Source: Paraphaeosphaeria minitans
Lineage: Eukaryota > Ascomycota > Dothideomycetes > Pleosporales > Didymosphaeriaceae
Length of the DNA: 64,000 bases
Assembly: GCA_015832175.1 (NCBI GenBank)
Contig: WJXW01000008.1
Span: forward strand, 2,108,001-2,172,000
Direction: 5' to 3'
Made by a program: the position numbers and the translations under genes. The notes beneath the pieces were generated by a model that was not told the DNA's origin, did not search any database, and worked only from the letters and a program-made list of their open reading frames with translations. Below are positions 22,050-35,200 of this stretch, in pieces (the first letter of the stretch is position 1; each line of letters starts with the position of its first letter).

Positions 22050-25000
22050 TTTATAGATTTTATAGCCTTTTAAATCTATTAAACTGCTAATAAGTAAGAG
22101 CCTTTATAAGGCTATCTACTAGTATTTTGCTAGTTAGAAAATATTCTACTTAAAATAATCCTTTTACATGCTCTTACTGTAACTACATGTTCTAAATATC
22201 TATATAGCGCAGTTAAGTAGTAATTCTTTCGTTCTTTCTAATTACTAAACAAATAGTTTCAAGATTGTTATAATAGACCTTTTATAAAGGTCCTATATCT
22301 AGAGTAAGCTTAGTAAAGAATCTCTTAATCGCTATAGCTTCTTTACTTATATATTTAAGCGCTAGAAGCTCTACTTCTATTATTAAAGTAGTAATTATGT
22401 TCTATTAAGCTACTTTCTATAAGATAGCTCCTCTAAATAATAGGATAATATATCTATAGAAAGATCGCTGTAATATTAGATTATTAGCAAAAGAGGCATC
22501 TCTACATATTAGCAGATTAGGTCTATTATAGCCACTAAAGACTATAGCCTACTATCTAGTTTAATAGAGGTAAAGGATTACATAGTTAATAGTAGTAAAG
22601 TATTCTTTACTTAGATTTATTAAAAAGTGTAATAGCTTTAACACTATAAAGGCTATATCTAGGCGTAGCATAATTACTATATAAAGAGCTAATCCTACTT
22701 CTTCTTAAAAAAGTTTTATTTCTTAAGGAGTAGCTTCTCCTATACTTAGAACAAGATCTTCTACTAATAGAGGTATAAGAGGGAAGCTCCTAGAGTTTAA
22801 AAAGTTAAACTTTTTCATGATCTTATTAATATAGGTATTATAGACTAAAGAAATTAATCTTACTTCTCTGTCCCTAATCACTTAAAGAACTAGGAACTAC
22901 TCTACTAGTCCTTTTAATTTAATCTTATATTTATTTATAATCTTCTTTTAAAAATCTAGGGCTTCTTTCTCTTTACTCTTATAATAGAGAAGAAGAATGT
23001 CGTTAATATAAAATAGAATAATAATACTTTAATTACTATTAAAGAAAAGGTATAGCTCTTCTAGCAAAGCTAAGAGTCTATAAAATTAAAGTAATCCCAC
23101 AAATTCTTTATACTAAAGAAGTAGTAAATCTCTTAAGCTATATAAAGCTTAATTTAATCTTACACACTTTCCTAGCTTTTTAAAACTATTAGGTAATTTA
23201 TAAGTTACTAGATTAGCGGCTATAATAAGAGTATTTAGAAACGCTCCTACTATATTAAATTGTAAAATTTCTAGATTAAATTCTACTACTAGAGCTAAAG
23301 CTAATTAAAAAGATCTTACTACTAGGGTAGTAGTATAGGTGGAGTGGAGAGTATTCTTTTTCTAAAGATCTCCTCTTATAATAATCTAAGTTTGCACTTT
23401 TCAAAGTATCTATTTTAATTAAACTTATAGGTAAAGACTTACTTTAAAGGGAGTAGTTACTCTAACACCTCTAATTATTTAATCTCTATCTAGGTACCTT
23501 TATCTTATAAATTTAAGATCTCCTTACAAGCAGCAAGAAGGAATAGCTTCCTATATAAATAATTATAAAAGTGTTTCTATAGGGTTAGCTTTAGTGTAAG
23601 CTCGTCTCTATAAGTCTAAGCTACATAAGACGCTCTAGGCGCCTTTCTAAATATAGAAGCGAATACTATTATACTTAGTGTAATATATTTTTCTTGCTTA
23701 GACTAGGCCTCTACTACTCTTAGTATAAACGTGTACTTTAATATTATATTAAGATTACTTTAAAGATAATTAGTAATTAGTATATAAGCACTTAGCTTCT
23801 ACCTACTCTCTAGCTAATTGTTCTAATTATTTTACTTCTTTAATCTTTGTAATAGCAGATAGTAATTTATTAGTTAGTTAATTTCTAGTGCTTTACTATA
23901 ATTTCGCCTACTTATTCTACTTACCTCTAGATAGATCTGCCTTTGCCTTTAGCGCGCTAGTAGGTTGTCTACTTTGTCTAGCGTAATTAAGTTATCTGCG
24001 CTAGGTTAATTAGTAACCTAATTAGTTTCTACTAATAAATAGGGTATTAAATCCCTAGATTCTAGTGGGCCAGTTCTCCTAGTAGTATCCTAGTGGCTGC
24101 TAGATATCTTTTAATCGCTTAACAGATTACCTCTAAAATCACCTGGCTCTAGTGTCTAATTAGGGGTTATAAGTTCTATGCTTCCTTTCCTACTTAAGCA
24201 AATTCTTAGCTACTAGCTAGCTAAGCCTATAGCTCACTTAGTAGTAGGTACCTTAGGTTCCTAATTACTTAGCTAGCCTACTTTGCTTTTAATTACCTAA
24301 GGGTTACCTATAGGTCTAGTAGCGGTTCTTGTATACTTATTTGTTTTAGGAAGAATATTAAGCGCGTTTTTATACACTTCTCTTAAATTATTTAGCTCTC
24401 CTTTTTAAAGGCTTTCTACTATTTTTAACGCTTCTATTTTTAGAATAAATTGTTCCTCTAATTCTTTATAGAATAAGGACTTATTAAACCTTACGTTTTG
24501 TGTAGTAATTACCTAATTAAGCTAGAGAATCTATATTTAGTAGATATTAGAAGCTTTATAGCCTACTAGGTATCTAATATAGCCCCTAGGATTTACTTTA
24601 AATCCTTTTCTGTCTCGCCTAGCTACACGCTCCTAATCTAAAGGGTAAGCTTAGTAGCTATAGGCGTAAACAGCACTCTAGTTTAAATAAAGATTAGCTG
24701 TCCTATATTGTGTTTTTACTAGTTTAAAATAATAAAAATATTATCTAAACTAAGCATCTAATGTTTTATTAGGTAATTAATAGCCTAATGCTGGGCTAGG
24801 AATTATTCCTTAGAGCTAGTATGCCGCTTGTATAATCTTAGGCTAGAGATTTAATAGTAGATTTACGCGTATTTATATTTTAATTACTTTTATTATAAGC
24901 TCCTAGCCTACTCTTTCTACAGCGCTATTAGGCTTATGTGTATAGGGCAGTAGTCTACTAATTATTATCCTTTCCTAATTAGCCTAAAATTCGTACTAGG

Positions 25001-26300
25001 ATTTCCCTCTCTATAGAAGTGTTGCTGTATTATTGTCCTAGTAGATTTTCGTAATTTAAAGCTCGTATTTTGTATTAATAAGAGCTAAGAAATCCTACTA
25101 CACTCTTATTATTTTAGAAAGCGTCTTTATTCTAAGATTAAAAATGTAAAGTTTCTTACTAAAATTTTCTTTAAATAGTAAAACCTAGTTTTCTCTATTT
25201 TAAGCAGTGGGCATATTAAATAGATCTTAGGATAATAAGTAAAATAGTCTAGGTAATTGTTCTCTAGGTCTCTTAGAGATTACCTAGGTTATATGTGTAG
25301 TAGCATAGTGCTCGCAATCCTTTCTTAATATTCTAGTAATCTTTACACTTTAGGCTGTAGTTACTAGAGCTTATAGGGCTCTACTTCCTACATGCCCTAC
25401 TTAAAGGTGCTAGAGGTCCTTAGAATCTAATCTCTTAATATTAACCTAGAATAATCCTTTAGTAGTCACACTTATAATAATTAGACAAGAGCGGATTAGC
25501 TTATATTATAGGAAAGTAAAGTTATACTTATATCTTAGGTCTACTAAGACAATACTTTATTCTAGGCTTCTAATCCTAAGAGTGTAATTTAAATTAAGGT
25601 ACTAAATCTTTACTTTCTTTAAAAGAGCTTCTAATATAATATTTATATAAAAGGCTTCTACTACTCTCACTCCTTAGAGTAGTAGATCTTCTATAAATCT
25701 CTTATTTTTCCTATGCAAAGCGTTCTTAATTAGTCTATTACTAATTCCTAAAATTAGGACGCTTTGTATACCTGCCTCTACACTCTTGTTTAATAATTAG
25801 AACGTTCTAGGAATAAGTCTTTTATAATTATTAACTAGGTAAACTGCTGCAGCACTGTCTAGTATTATATATTCTAATAGAGGATAAGCGTTAGAATATA
25901 GAGTAAAGTAGACACCTAATACTCTATTGTCTATAGGCAGATTAAATAGGTTTAGTAAAGTAGTAGTAATACTACTAGGATACCTAATAGTTTTAGTAGA
26001 GGATTATTTCTTATTCTATTCTACCTTTATAATTGCATTACAAAGGCTTAACTACTTAGGCTACTTAAGTTAATTAAGAATCTCTAATTTTTCTTTATTA
26101 GTAAGATTAAATCACAATATTCTATCCTAGGGTAATCTAGCTATTAGGGTTTAAAGTCTTTAGCACTCTATTAGTTTCTACCTATAAGTATAGAGTTTAT
26201 AGGGACAGTTTAGTTGTTTCTTTGTCTAATTAGACGAACTAGAACTATTAGAGTTAGTAAATTGTCTTAATAATCTAATAAAAGTGGCGAATACCCTACT
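22050..26300 (-). pseudogene. Copia-A polyprotein (integrase, RT, RNase H), RIP-degraded
   Basis: On the minus strand the RT box near 22,997-23,014 reads YINDIL in place of YVDDIL, followed by LLLYYKSKE, typical of copia RT. RNase H at about 22,330-22,500 begins DASFANNL and later has TEAELLAL-like text with KEAIAIKRFF, as in fungal copia elements. The C-terminal tail with a recognisable ERITT...RHIDI-type segment ends near 22,050. The integrase and gag parts lie to the right and are too decayed for confident boundaries. Confidence 0.75.
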
Positions 26301-27226
26301 TATTTTATTAGAACTAGATTAGATTAAATACTCCTAGACAAGCGCCAAAATTACCTTCCCTAGATTGTCTAGTGTAATCTAATTCTGTCCTAGCGTCTTA
26401 TCCTAGATTAGCTGTTAGTTTGTTAATTAGGCCTAATCTAGTGCTATACGCGCGGTGATTATATTTAGGAAATCTTAGGTAGTAAGTAGTCTACTAATTT
26501 CGCTAATTAAGTAGGTCTTCGCTTTTTAATAGAGGAGCTACCACTCTTTAAACTAGGTCTTAGGACTTTATCTTACCTACTTAGCCTTCTTAAGATAAGC
26601 GCAGTATAAAGCTTAAATATTATTCTATATAGCTCCTTTATTTAGTGCGAGATCTTCCTTTATGAGTTAAATTAGAGACTAAAGCGTAGTATAGCGTATA
26701 TTAACTAGAGTAATTATGGCAGGAGCAAGTAGATTAGGCGATACTATAGCGTTTACTTAAGTCTAGAAATTCTGTATCTTAGTATAGTCTACTTGCTAGT
26801 CTAAAACTACTACTTTGTATTCTACTATTTATAAAGGAAAGCTCTCCTTATCTATTTTATACTTAGTAAGCTCTACTTTGTATAATTAAATACTTGCTAT
26901 AGAGGCTATATCTGTAATTAGTAATAGTTTCTGTAGGAGTAGAGGTTGTTCTAGCTTTACGTAATTAATTACTAGAGCGTTAATTGCCTCTAGGTTAATT
27001 TAGTTCTAGATTCCTTTTAAGTTTACTTAGAATTAAAGCTAGACAAACTAGTAGGGCTAGCTAGCGCGATTAATAAGCTATACTTCTACTATTTTAATAA
27101 TTTTCGTGATTAGAAATAAAGGGGTTATATTATAGAGAGGTTCTAAATAGAGTGTTATATAATAATTTAAGCGTTGCTAAGTAAGTAGGGAGAATTGTCT
27201 TATGTTCTAAGCGCTAGGCTTATAAC

Positions 27227-27421
27227 TATTATAGTAAAAAGGGCTTAAACTATTATAGGATATTTAGGAGCAGAGTTGTAAAGAATACAAATAGCTAATT
27301 ATAGGAAAGGATGCTAAAAGGGCATACTATATACAAAAGAAACGAGCCTCTTAGCAAGAATCCCGTGATATAAATTAGTGGATCTAGAAAGAATCACGGA
27401 AGTGAGTGTTTTACTTTAACA
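27227..27421 (-). repeat. Copia-A 5' LTR
   Basis: 195 bp, tattatag to tttaaca, matching 20054-20248 and 908-1102. Internal sequence next to it begins gttataagcc in the minus sense, the expected position of the primer-binding site. Confidence 0.9.
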
Positions 27422-30400
27422 ATTTTAAGTAGGGCTATAAGCGTTGTCTAGTAATTTAATGTAAAGAGCTTATCTCTATTACTAATAATTATTTTTAGGA
27501 TTCTGTAGTGTCTAATTAGTTAGTCTAGAATAAGAAAAGCGAGTTCCTTTACTATTATTCTCTTAAGGCATAGAATAAGCTTAATATACTTAGTTAGTTA
27601 GCAGACTATTACTAGTATACTGTTGTATTTAATTCCTGTTATTAGATCCTTAGAGTTTAGAATTCCTATAATAAAATCTATAGTAATATCTTCCTATAGT
27701 GCTGTTAGTATTCTAATTGCTTATATCTCTCTATATTTAAGATATGTGCTGTGTTTGTTTCTCTAGCATTCTACATATTTATAGATATAAGTTATTACAG
27801 CTTCCTTAATTCTTTTAAAAGTGTAATTTCTTTAAATAAGTTTAATTATTTTCGTAATACCTAGGCGTCCGTATATAGGGTTATTATAGTATTTTTAGAT
27901 AATCTTAGTCTGTAAATGTTCTAGAACTTCTTATTTAATTACTAAAAGTTAATTTAGTTATACTATTAGTCCTAGAGATATATCTTTAGCTTTGCGAAGG
28001 ATTGCGGAGAAGGTTTTTAGCTTTTCTCCTACTAGATTACTTTGTTAGCTAAAAGCGTTTACTCTGCTATTTTCTTTTCTAGCTATATAGATAATTTTAA
28101 ACTTATACTGCCTAGTGGTTTATAACTATTTTTATTATTATAGCGTAAGTTCTTTTGTTATTATAAACCTGAGAAGGTTCTTATAATCTATATAGATTTC
28201 TAGCGTTAAGTAACTAAGCGCGTAAATCCTCTAGTCCTTTAAGGCTTTAATAATAGCATAGAGTTCTTTATTATATACCTTATATTATGTTTTAGCGTTA
28301 CTAAATTTGTATAAGTAATAGGTAATTAGGTACTATTTACTATTACGTTTTTATTTAGCGTAGGCGCCTAGCGTAAAATAGCTAGTATCTATTTTAAAGC
28401 GTAGTAGTTTATCACTTCTAAAATACACAAGGACAGGTTCTATAATATATACTATTTTAAGGAGTTAGAATAACATTCCGCACTTATTTATCTATTTAAA
28501 GGGTACGTTCTTCTTTGTAAGATTTATTAAAGGTATTGTAACCTTTACGTAATTTAAGATAAATTGTTAGTTGAATCTATAGAATCCTAAGAATTCTTAG
28601 ATATTCTTGGCTATTTTTGGTATTAGCTAGTTCTTAATACATTTAACTTTACTTAGTGCCATCTTAATTCCTTTTATAGTAATAATGTCTTCTAGGAATT
28701 TAAGTTATTTAATGTTAAACTTATATTTCTTAAGTTTAATGTAAAGGTATACTTTATCTAGTGCTTTTAGTACTATCTATATATGCTTAGTGTAGTCTAA
28801 TTTGTTTTTGGAAAAGACGAGGATATTGTCTATATACGCGATAATAAATATGTCTAGATGTTTATAGAGTACGTTGTTAATAAGTGCTATAAAAGCTGCT
28901 GGTGCGTTTATAAGTCTAAAAGGCATAAATTTGTATTGAAATAGTTTGTAGCGTAATTAAAACACTGTTTTTTATTCTTTACCTCTCTTAATTTTTACAA
29001 GGTGGTAACTCTCTTAGATCTATTATTATAAATATCTTGGCTTAAGATAGTTAATCTCGTAACTCTATAATATTTAGTAGTGGATATTAGTTCTTTATTA
29101 TTATGTTGTTAAGTTATTAGTAGTTAACGCATGGTCTGTCTAATCTATCCATTTTTTTAATAAACATAAAAGGGCTTACTGCTAGTAACTTTAATAGTTG
29201 TATATATCTTTTTTTAAAGTTTATCTTAGAAAAATCACGTTCTTTAAGGAGTTCTTCTCCTATTTTACTATATAGTAGTCTAAAGGGTAGCGTCTTCCCT
29301 TCTTCTAGGTCTATCGTAAGATCCTAGGGTTAATGTTTAGGTAGGTTTGCTTTTTCTTCTTTTTTTGTAAATATATATATCTATTTCCTATACTCTCTTA
29401 GTAAGGTAAGGGGTGTACTATTATCCTCCTTCTCGCGCTTCTTAATCTAGTAGTTTTTACTAGCGTCTACTAAGGTGTGCTTCTGTTTTTTAACTATCTA
29501 TTATAGTATTATATTATTAATAACTCCCTTATCTACTATTATTTTTAGTTAATGTGTAGGCTTTGCTTATAATATATAATTACAGTGTTTAAATAATATC
29601 TTCTTTATACCCCAGTTAATCTGCGGCTTGTGTATTATTAACTAAGGTAATCCTAAGACTAACTTATACTTAGATCCTAGTAAGATATCTAAAGTAAGCT
29701 CCTCTCTATGTCCTTAGACTATTATTATGGTAGTAACCTCCTAGTATATCTAAGGTGTCTTAGGTATTAGAGATCTAATCGCGATATAGATAATATAGGG
29801 TATTTCTTTCTATATTATAAGTCCCGCTTATCTTACTATCTAATAATATATAAAGTTCCTTTCTACTTTTAAGTCTATAAGAGCTTAAGCCTATATTCCT
29901 CTAAGCTATACTAGTAGCTTAACTAATGCTGTGCTTACTATAGTATTTAATTTAATAAAGGCGTTTTCTTGTCTAAGTTTAGGCCTAAAAAAGATATCTA
30001 TTTATATAGGTTGTAATTAAGTTTAGGTACATAGTATACGTTTCTAAGCATCCACTTCTATTGTTATTTTTAAATACGTAGCTTATGTAATTTGTTTTCT
30101 TCTTTTTATAAGGATGTTCTACTATTTTTTCTCCCGTAGTCTTTACCGTTCCTATATACTAGTTAAATTAGTAGTTCTATTATTACTTCTTACGTAGGGC
30201 ATTTTATAAAGCTGTCTAAACGTTTAGCTATATAGTCGTATTTGTAGTCTTAGTTTAGATATATGTACTAGTACAGTTATATATAGTCTCTGTTAATAAG
30301 TACATTATAGTATTTGTTACCCTTTAGCGTAAGGTAAGGGAAGTATTTTACTTATTATTTATCCTAGAGGTGTTTATTATAAGCTGCGATAGGGTAGTCT

Positions 30401-31827
30401 ATCTATATCTATCTACAGCGCAGTTTCCTTCTACTCCTCTTTCTTCGCCTTATATTGTGTGTATATTAGTTCTTCGCAATGCGTCCATATATAGATTTAG
30501 TGTGTAGGATTTTAGTAGTCTAGATAGTACTTTAGTACGTAGTCTAATTCCTTATTTTTATAGGGTCGCATCCTTTTTAGTGCCTAATAGGGTTCTATAT
30601 AGTCCTAAACATTTAGTTTATACTTAGGTGACATAGGGTTGTCTTCTTCCTGCCTACTTTATAGGTAACAAGTAGGAGATCTTAGTATCTCTTCTATATC
30701 TTCTACGTTGTAATATACGTTAGAGTTATCTTCTAGATCTTTATATAATTATAAGTTAGGTAAATCTAATTGCTTACTTTGTTCTAGTGTAATACATTAG
30801 TAACTAAATAGCGTTGTAATAACTTTCTATTCCTTATTAGGTTCTTAGTCCTTAATAGTTAGTATATTTAAGTTAGTTTAATAGACTTTGTTCTTTAATC
30901 TGTAGTTTCTGGCTATATAGCCTAGTTTGCTATATGTAAAGCATTTATAGGTCTTAGTTATTAGTTATTAACTTCTATTAGAAACACGTTTATTAGGCTA
31001 CTTAGGGCCTATCCTTCCTTCTTTTCCTTTACTTATATAGTCTAACTAGACATCTTCTATTAGTTCGTATCTCTAGTAGTTCCTTAGCTATTACTTTCAG
31101 ACAATTCTAATAAGGTTCTTATAAACTACTTTTACTAGTTATCTAAAGCTTATCGCCCTAGCGTTTTAGTAGACCTCCTATTACAGTAAAAACTATTCTT
31201 TATTAATTCTAATAGTTTCTGTATACAGTTCTTTAAAGTTAGTAATTTACGCACTACTATATAAGAGTTTCTTATATAGTTTCTATTTAAGTCCTTATTT
31301 ATACATGCCTTAAAGAGATTTATTGTTCTAGTTAAATTACACAGTGTACCTATAGAATTTAGCTATATATTTAGCTACTAATCGCTTCTAAGTTATAGTT
31401 TAAATCTTTACTTTTATAATAGAGTCCTTATTAGTAATCCTAAAGAGTTATTTAAGGCATTTCTTAAAGTTATTATAATTCTTAATAATATTAACTACAT
31501 TAGTGTACTTATTTACATAATTATTGTTATTATTGTCGTCGTCTATTCCTAGGTACTTTTTAAGGTAGGAATAAATCTATAATCCTACATCTCCTCGCAT
31601 ATATATTACTATAAAGATAACTTTTTTCTTATCTTTAAGAGATTTGTCTAAGTTAAAGAAGTAGAGGTCTAACTAGAGAATTTAGATATTAGTTTAAGAT
31701 TATTCGCTAAAGTAGAGATTAGGTTTATGCGCCTTACTACTATCCTTTATAGAAGTAATTTTAGTAGCACCTAAAGCTATAGAAGAGGTAGGAGTTTATA
31801 AAGTACTTATGCTAAGGGTGTTTAAAA

Positions 31828-32239
31828 TGTTAAATCTAAAAGGGTAGCTAGTCCTAAAGGGTTAAGGTTAGTTCTTAGGCAAGAGTACTTATAGAAGGTA
31901 GAAAGTCTTATTAATACGTTAGTATCTTAACAAAGTGTAATAAGTTAACAATTTAGTCTACTAGAATCTAAATAATAGATTAATAAATAGATTAAATATA
32001 AGTATAGAGAGCCTATCCTTGCGTTCCTATATACTTTAAGTAATTAGTAGACTAATTGCTCTAATTAAACTAATTAAGCACTAATTAGTTACTTAGTATA
32101 TTAAGTGCTTAGTCTAATTAGTTGTCTTAGTGCTCTAATCACACTAATTAGGTTACGTAACCTCTTGTGCCGTGCCGCTCGAATAACAAATGTAGATACA
32201 TATAAAGATCCCAGGAGGCCTAGCCTTTAGATCTTAACA
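31828..32239 (-). repeat. Gypsy-2 5' LTR
   Basis: 412 bp, tgttaaatc to cttaaca. Confidence 0.9.
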
Positions 32240-32259
32240 AAAACCTACCTTACTTCTAC

Positions 32260-35200
32260 TTAGGCACTTACTAAAGGGATATTATAAAGCTGCTAGCCTA
32301 TAGAAGTGCTTTAGTTAACTAAGAAGACTTCTATAAGATACTTCACTCTAAATACTTATTAATAGACTTAGAGTACTAAACATTAACTAGAGCCTATCTT
32401 AAGAGCTAGCTTAATAAAGTACGCTAATAGCCTATTACACTAAATCACTACTTTTATGAGTTTAATAGCTATATCTAAGCTGCCCTTACTTAATTATAAA
32501 TTATATAAATAGAAGTAGAGACTCTTTTCTTTAGAGGTTTTAGCTAAGATAATAAGACTATAGTTATATATTTGAATACTAATAGAGAGTTACCTAAGAG
32601 GAGGTAATATAAACACCTATTAGGTGCAAGAAATATATAATTTCCTTCGCTAGTGCAAAGACTAGGATAAGCTAATTAGGGCTATATAGTAGGAGAAGAG
32701 ATAGGTTACTATAAATCTAGCTTATTCTAAAGCTACTTTGCTAGCAATCCCACTTATCTTACTACTTAGGAAGTTCTTTAAAGTATAGGAGGAAATAAGA
32801 ATAGGAGGAAACAAAAATTATAAGGAAGAAGTAGATGGGTAGGTCTAAGAGGTTATTATAAAGATAGGAGGACTTACCCTTACTATAGAAGAATATAATT
32901 AATAGAAGGCTTTTATACCTACTACTACTAGTCTTATTCTTAATAAGCTAGCTAATAACTAATACGCTTTTAATAAGCTTATAGGGCTAACCCTTTATAT
33001 AGAACGTAACAATAGGTTATTTAAAAGCTCCTATAACTCTATTATAAACCCTAGTGTAGGTACTTAGGTGATTCGCGATTGGGAATACTAAGCCTAGGCT
33101 TATAGGACCTATAGAGAAACTAGGTATATTATAAAGGCCTACCCCTGGTGCTAAGGCCTTATTAAAAGAGGTTAGTACTATAAAATCTTTAACACTAATA
33201 GCTAGTTTTTTAACTTCTACTATAGCCTAAAACACCTTTAGATAGAGAAATTTAGGGAGCCTCTACCCTGCTCCTAGGGAGATATATAGCTCTAGTACCT
33301 ACTTAGGGAGATTAAATAATATTTTAATGTTACTAATAAGAATTTAGAGAAGAATTTTAGCTAGGTGCTAGGCCTAGAGAGTAAAAAAGCCTCTACTAAT
33401 CTTAAACACAAATTAGGCTAATTATATTTTAGGTTAATAAGTACTAAGTAGGTAGACTAGGAGCTAAACATAGAAGTAATAAGAAGGGCTAAAGCCTTTT
33501 ACGCTACCCTATTAGAGGTCTTCTATCTATCTAAAGAAGTTAATATAACTAAAGAAGTAAATGCTGCTAGGACTAGGATAGTAAAAAAGAGCTTATAGGA
33601 ATAACAGAACTAACTTAGTATTAAAAGGGTTACAGGGGCTAAAGTAAGTAAACTAGTGTTAGTGGCTTAAATAAGAGACTTTTAGGAAAGAAGGGTTAGG
33701 ATTAATCCCTAGCTATAGATTAGAGAATTCCGCCTAGAATCTCCTCTACTAGTAATTAACAACGATAAATTAGTGCTATAAGTAGTAATTATAGAAGTAA
33801 ACTAAAGGGCTTCTAAACCTACTAAAATAATAGAAGAGAGTATTATCTAAGCTATACTAAAAGCTAAAGCTACTAGTAGAAAGAAGGGTGCTTAAATAGC
33901 CTCCGCTTCTTTATTAGATAAAGAGCTAGTTGTACTTATTAACACTCTAAATACTAATTCTATCCTTATAGCAGCACTAACCTAAAAGGTAAGAGGTATT
34001 ATAGTTAGATTAATATTTTTTTAGGATAAACTATATTTAAAGGCCTAGTAACTACTCTCTAGAAAGGAAAAGGAGCCTAATAACTAATTAGATAGGAGCT
34101 AATTAGGAAATGTCTTTAAAGGGATATAATAAAGACAGGTTTTAATAGAAAAACGGAGTTAGGACCACTTTTAAGAACCTGCCATCATATTAGAAGTAAT
34201 AATAGAGAAGTTATACCCTAGCCTATACTAGATCGCATAAGGAAACGCTGCATAGAGTACCTAATATAGTATTAAAGAGGTGTAAGATAGATATTAGAAA
34301 GAAGCTAATAAGGTTAACCTCTAAAATTAAACTAAGCTAGAAGAATAGATAGGAGTTTAGAGTATTCTAGTAAAACTCCCTACCTATTTTATTACTATTC
34401 TTAGAAGCCACTATAAGGTTCTACTTAACTTAGGATTAGAGCTAAATATTATAAGGTATACTACTATAAGGGCACTTAATATTATAATCTAGGACTAAAA
34501 TTAAAGCTATTTACCTGCTAAAGAACAATTAGGTATAGTAGGAGCTAGTAGAGATTTAGATAAGTATATAGGAACTGCCTATAGTATACTACTTAAGGTT
34601 AAGCTAATTACAATTCCCACTTATTTTAAGATTATAAGAAACGTTAGAAGACCTATTATCCTAGGCACTCCCTTTGCGATAGCTGCTTAGTTAGCTATAA
34701 AGTTTACCTTAATAGGCTAATGTCTGTGTAGGGTTACCTTTATAGAAGGAAAAGAACAGTCTCTTTCCTTAGGTTAAATACTCTACTACTTTCTAACTAT
34801 AAGATAAGTAACTAGAATTTAGGAAGCGCTTAAAGGGTGTGCTTATAGGGGAAGTACACTTACTATAGGGTTACTTTATTAGTGTGTACTTTAGTAATAA
34901 AGAGGTGGAGGATAGAGAAGATAAGTGGGAAATTAGTTAAATAGAATTAATTAGACAATAAGCAAGAGAACGTTAGGTAATAGTAACTAGGTAATTAGGG
35001 ACAACCTATACTGTACACAAAAAGGTGGCAAATAAAGTTTAGCCTATAGATAACTTAAGAGGAGACCGCCTATTAGAGGTGGGGAGATTAAATTAGAGAG
35101 AAAAAGCTATTAAATAATAATAAACTGTAATAGCTTTTTAGGGACCTTAACTACACGTATATTTAGGAATATTTAAACCTAGGTATAGAGATTTTAGAAG

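Larger units (their letters stand above)
20054..27421 (-). mobile_element. Copia-A, full-length Ty1/copia element, RIP-inactivated
   Basis: 7,368 bp with identical-length 195-bp LTRs, inserted in gypsy-2; flanks are attct and atttt (a 5-bp duplication differing by one C to T). Coding is on the minus strand: the leader/gag side is at the right, RT around 23,000, RNase H around 22,200-22,500. A G-rich polypurine tract in the minus sense (bases 20249-20255) adjoins the left, 3', LTR. The 1.8 kb between the pol end (about 22,050) and the 3' LTR is unusually long. Confidence 0.9.
19330..31810 (-). pseudogene. Gypsy-2 gag-pol polyprotein, RIP-degraded and split
   Basis: Coding sequence lies in 27422-31810 (gag to most of integrase) and 19330-20053 (rest of integrase and chromodomain), with copia-A between. 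The gag knuckle at about 30,880-30,930 keeps one Cys (KCF) and has lost the others. The RT box near 28,815-28,845 reads YIDN. Stops are again TAA/TAG. Confidence 0.75.
17961..32239 (-). mobile_element. Gypsy-2, full-length element split by copia-A and a solo LTR
   Basis: Same family and orientation as gypsy-1, with 412-bp LTRs (17961-18372 and 31828-32239). Without its two inserts it would be about 6.7 kb. The left flank ends aaaacc and the right flank starts aaaacc, giving an apparent 5-6 bp duplication, yet the two flanks belong to different elements (gypsy-0 and gypsy-B). Internal sequence aligns with gypsy-1 throughout, and the break at 20053/27422 can be matched base by base to gypsy-1 near 12,980. 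Confidence 0.85.
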
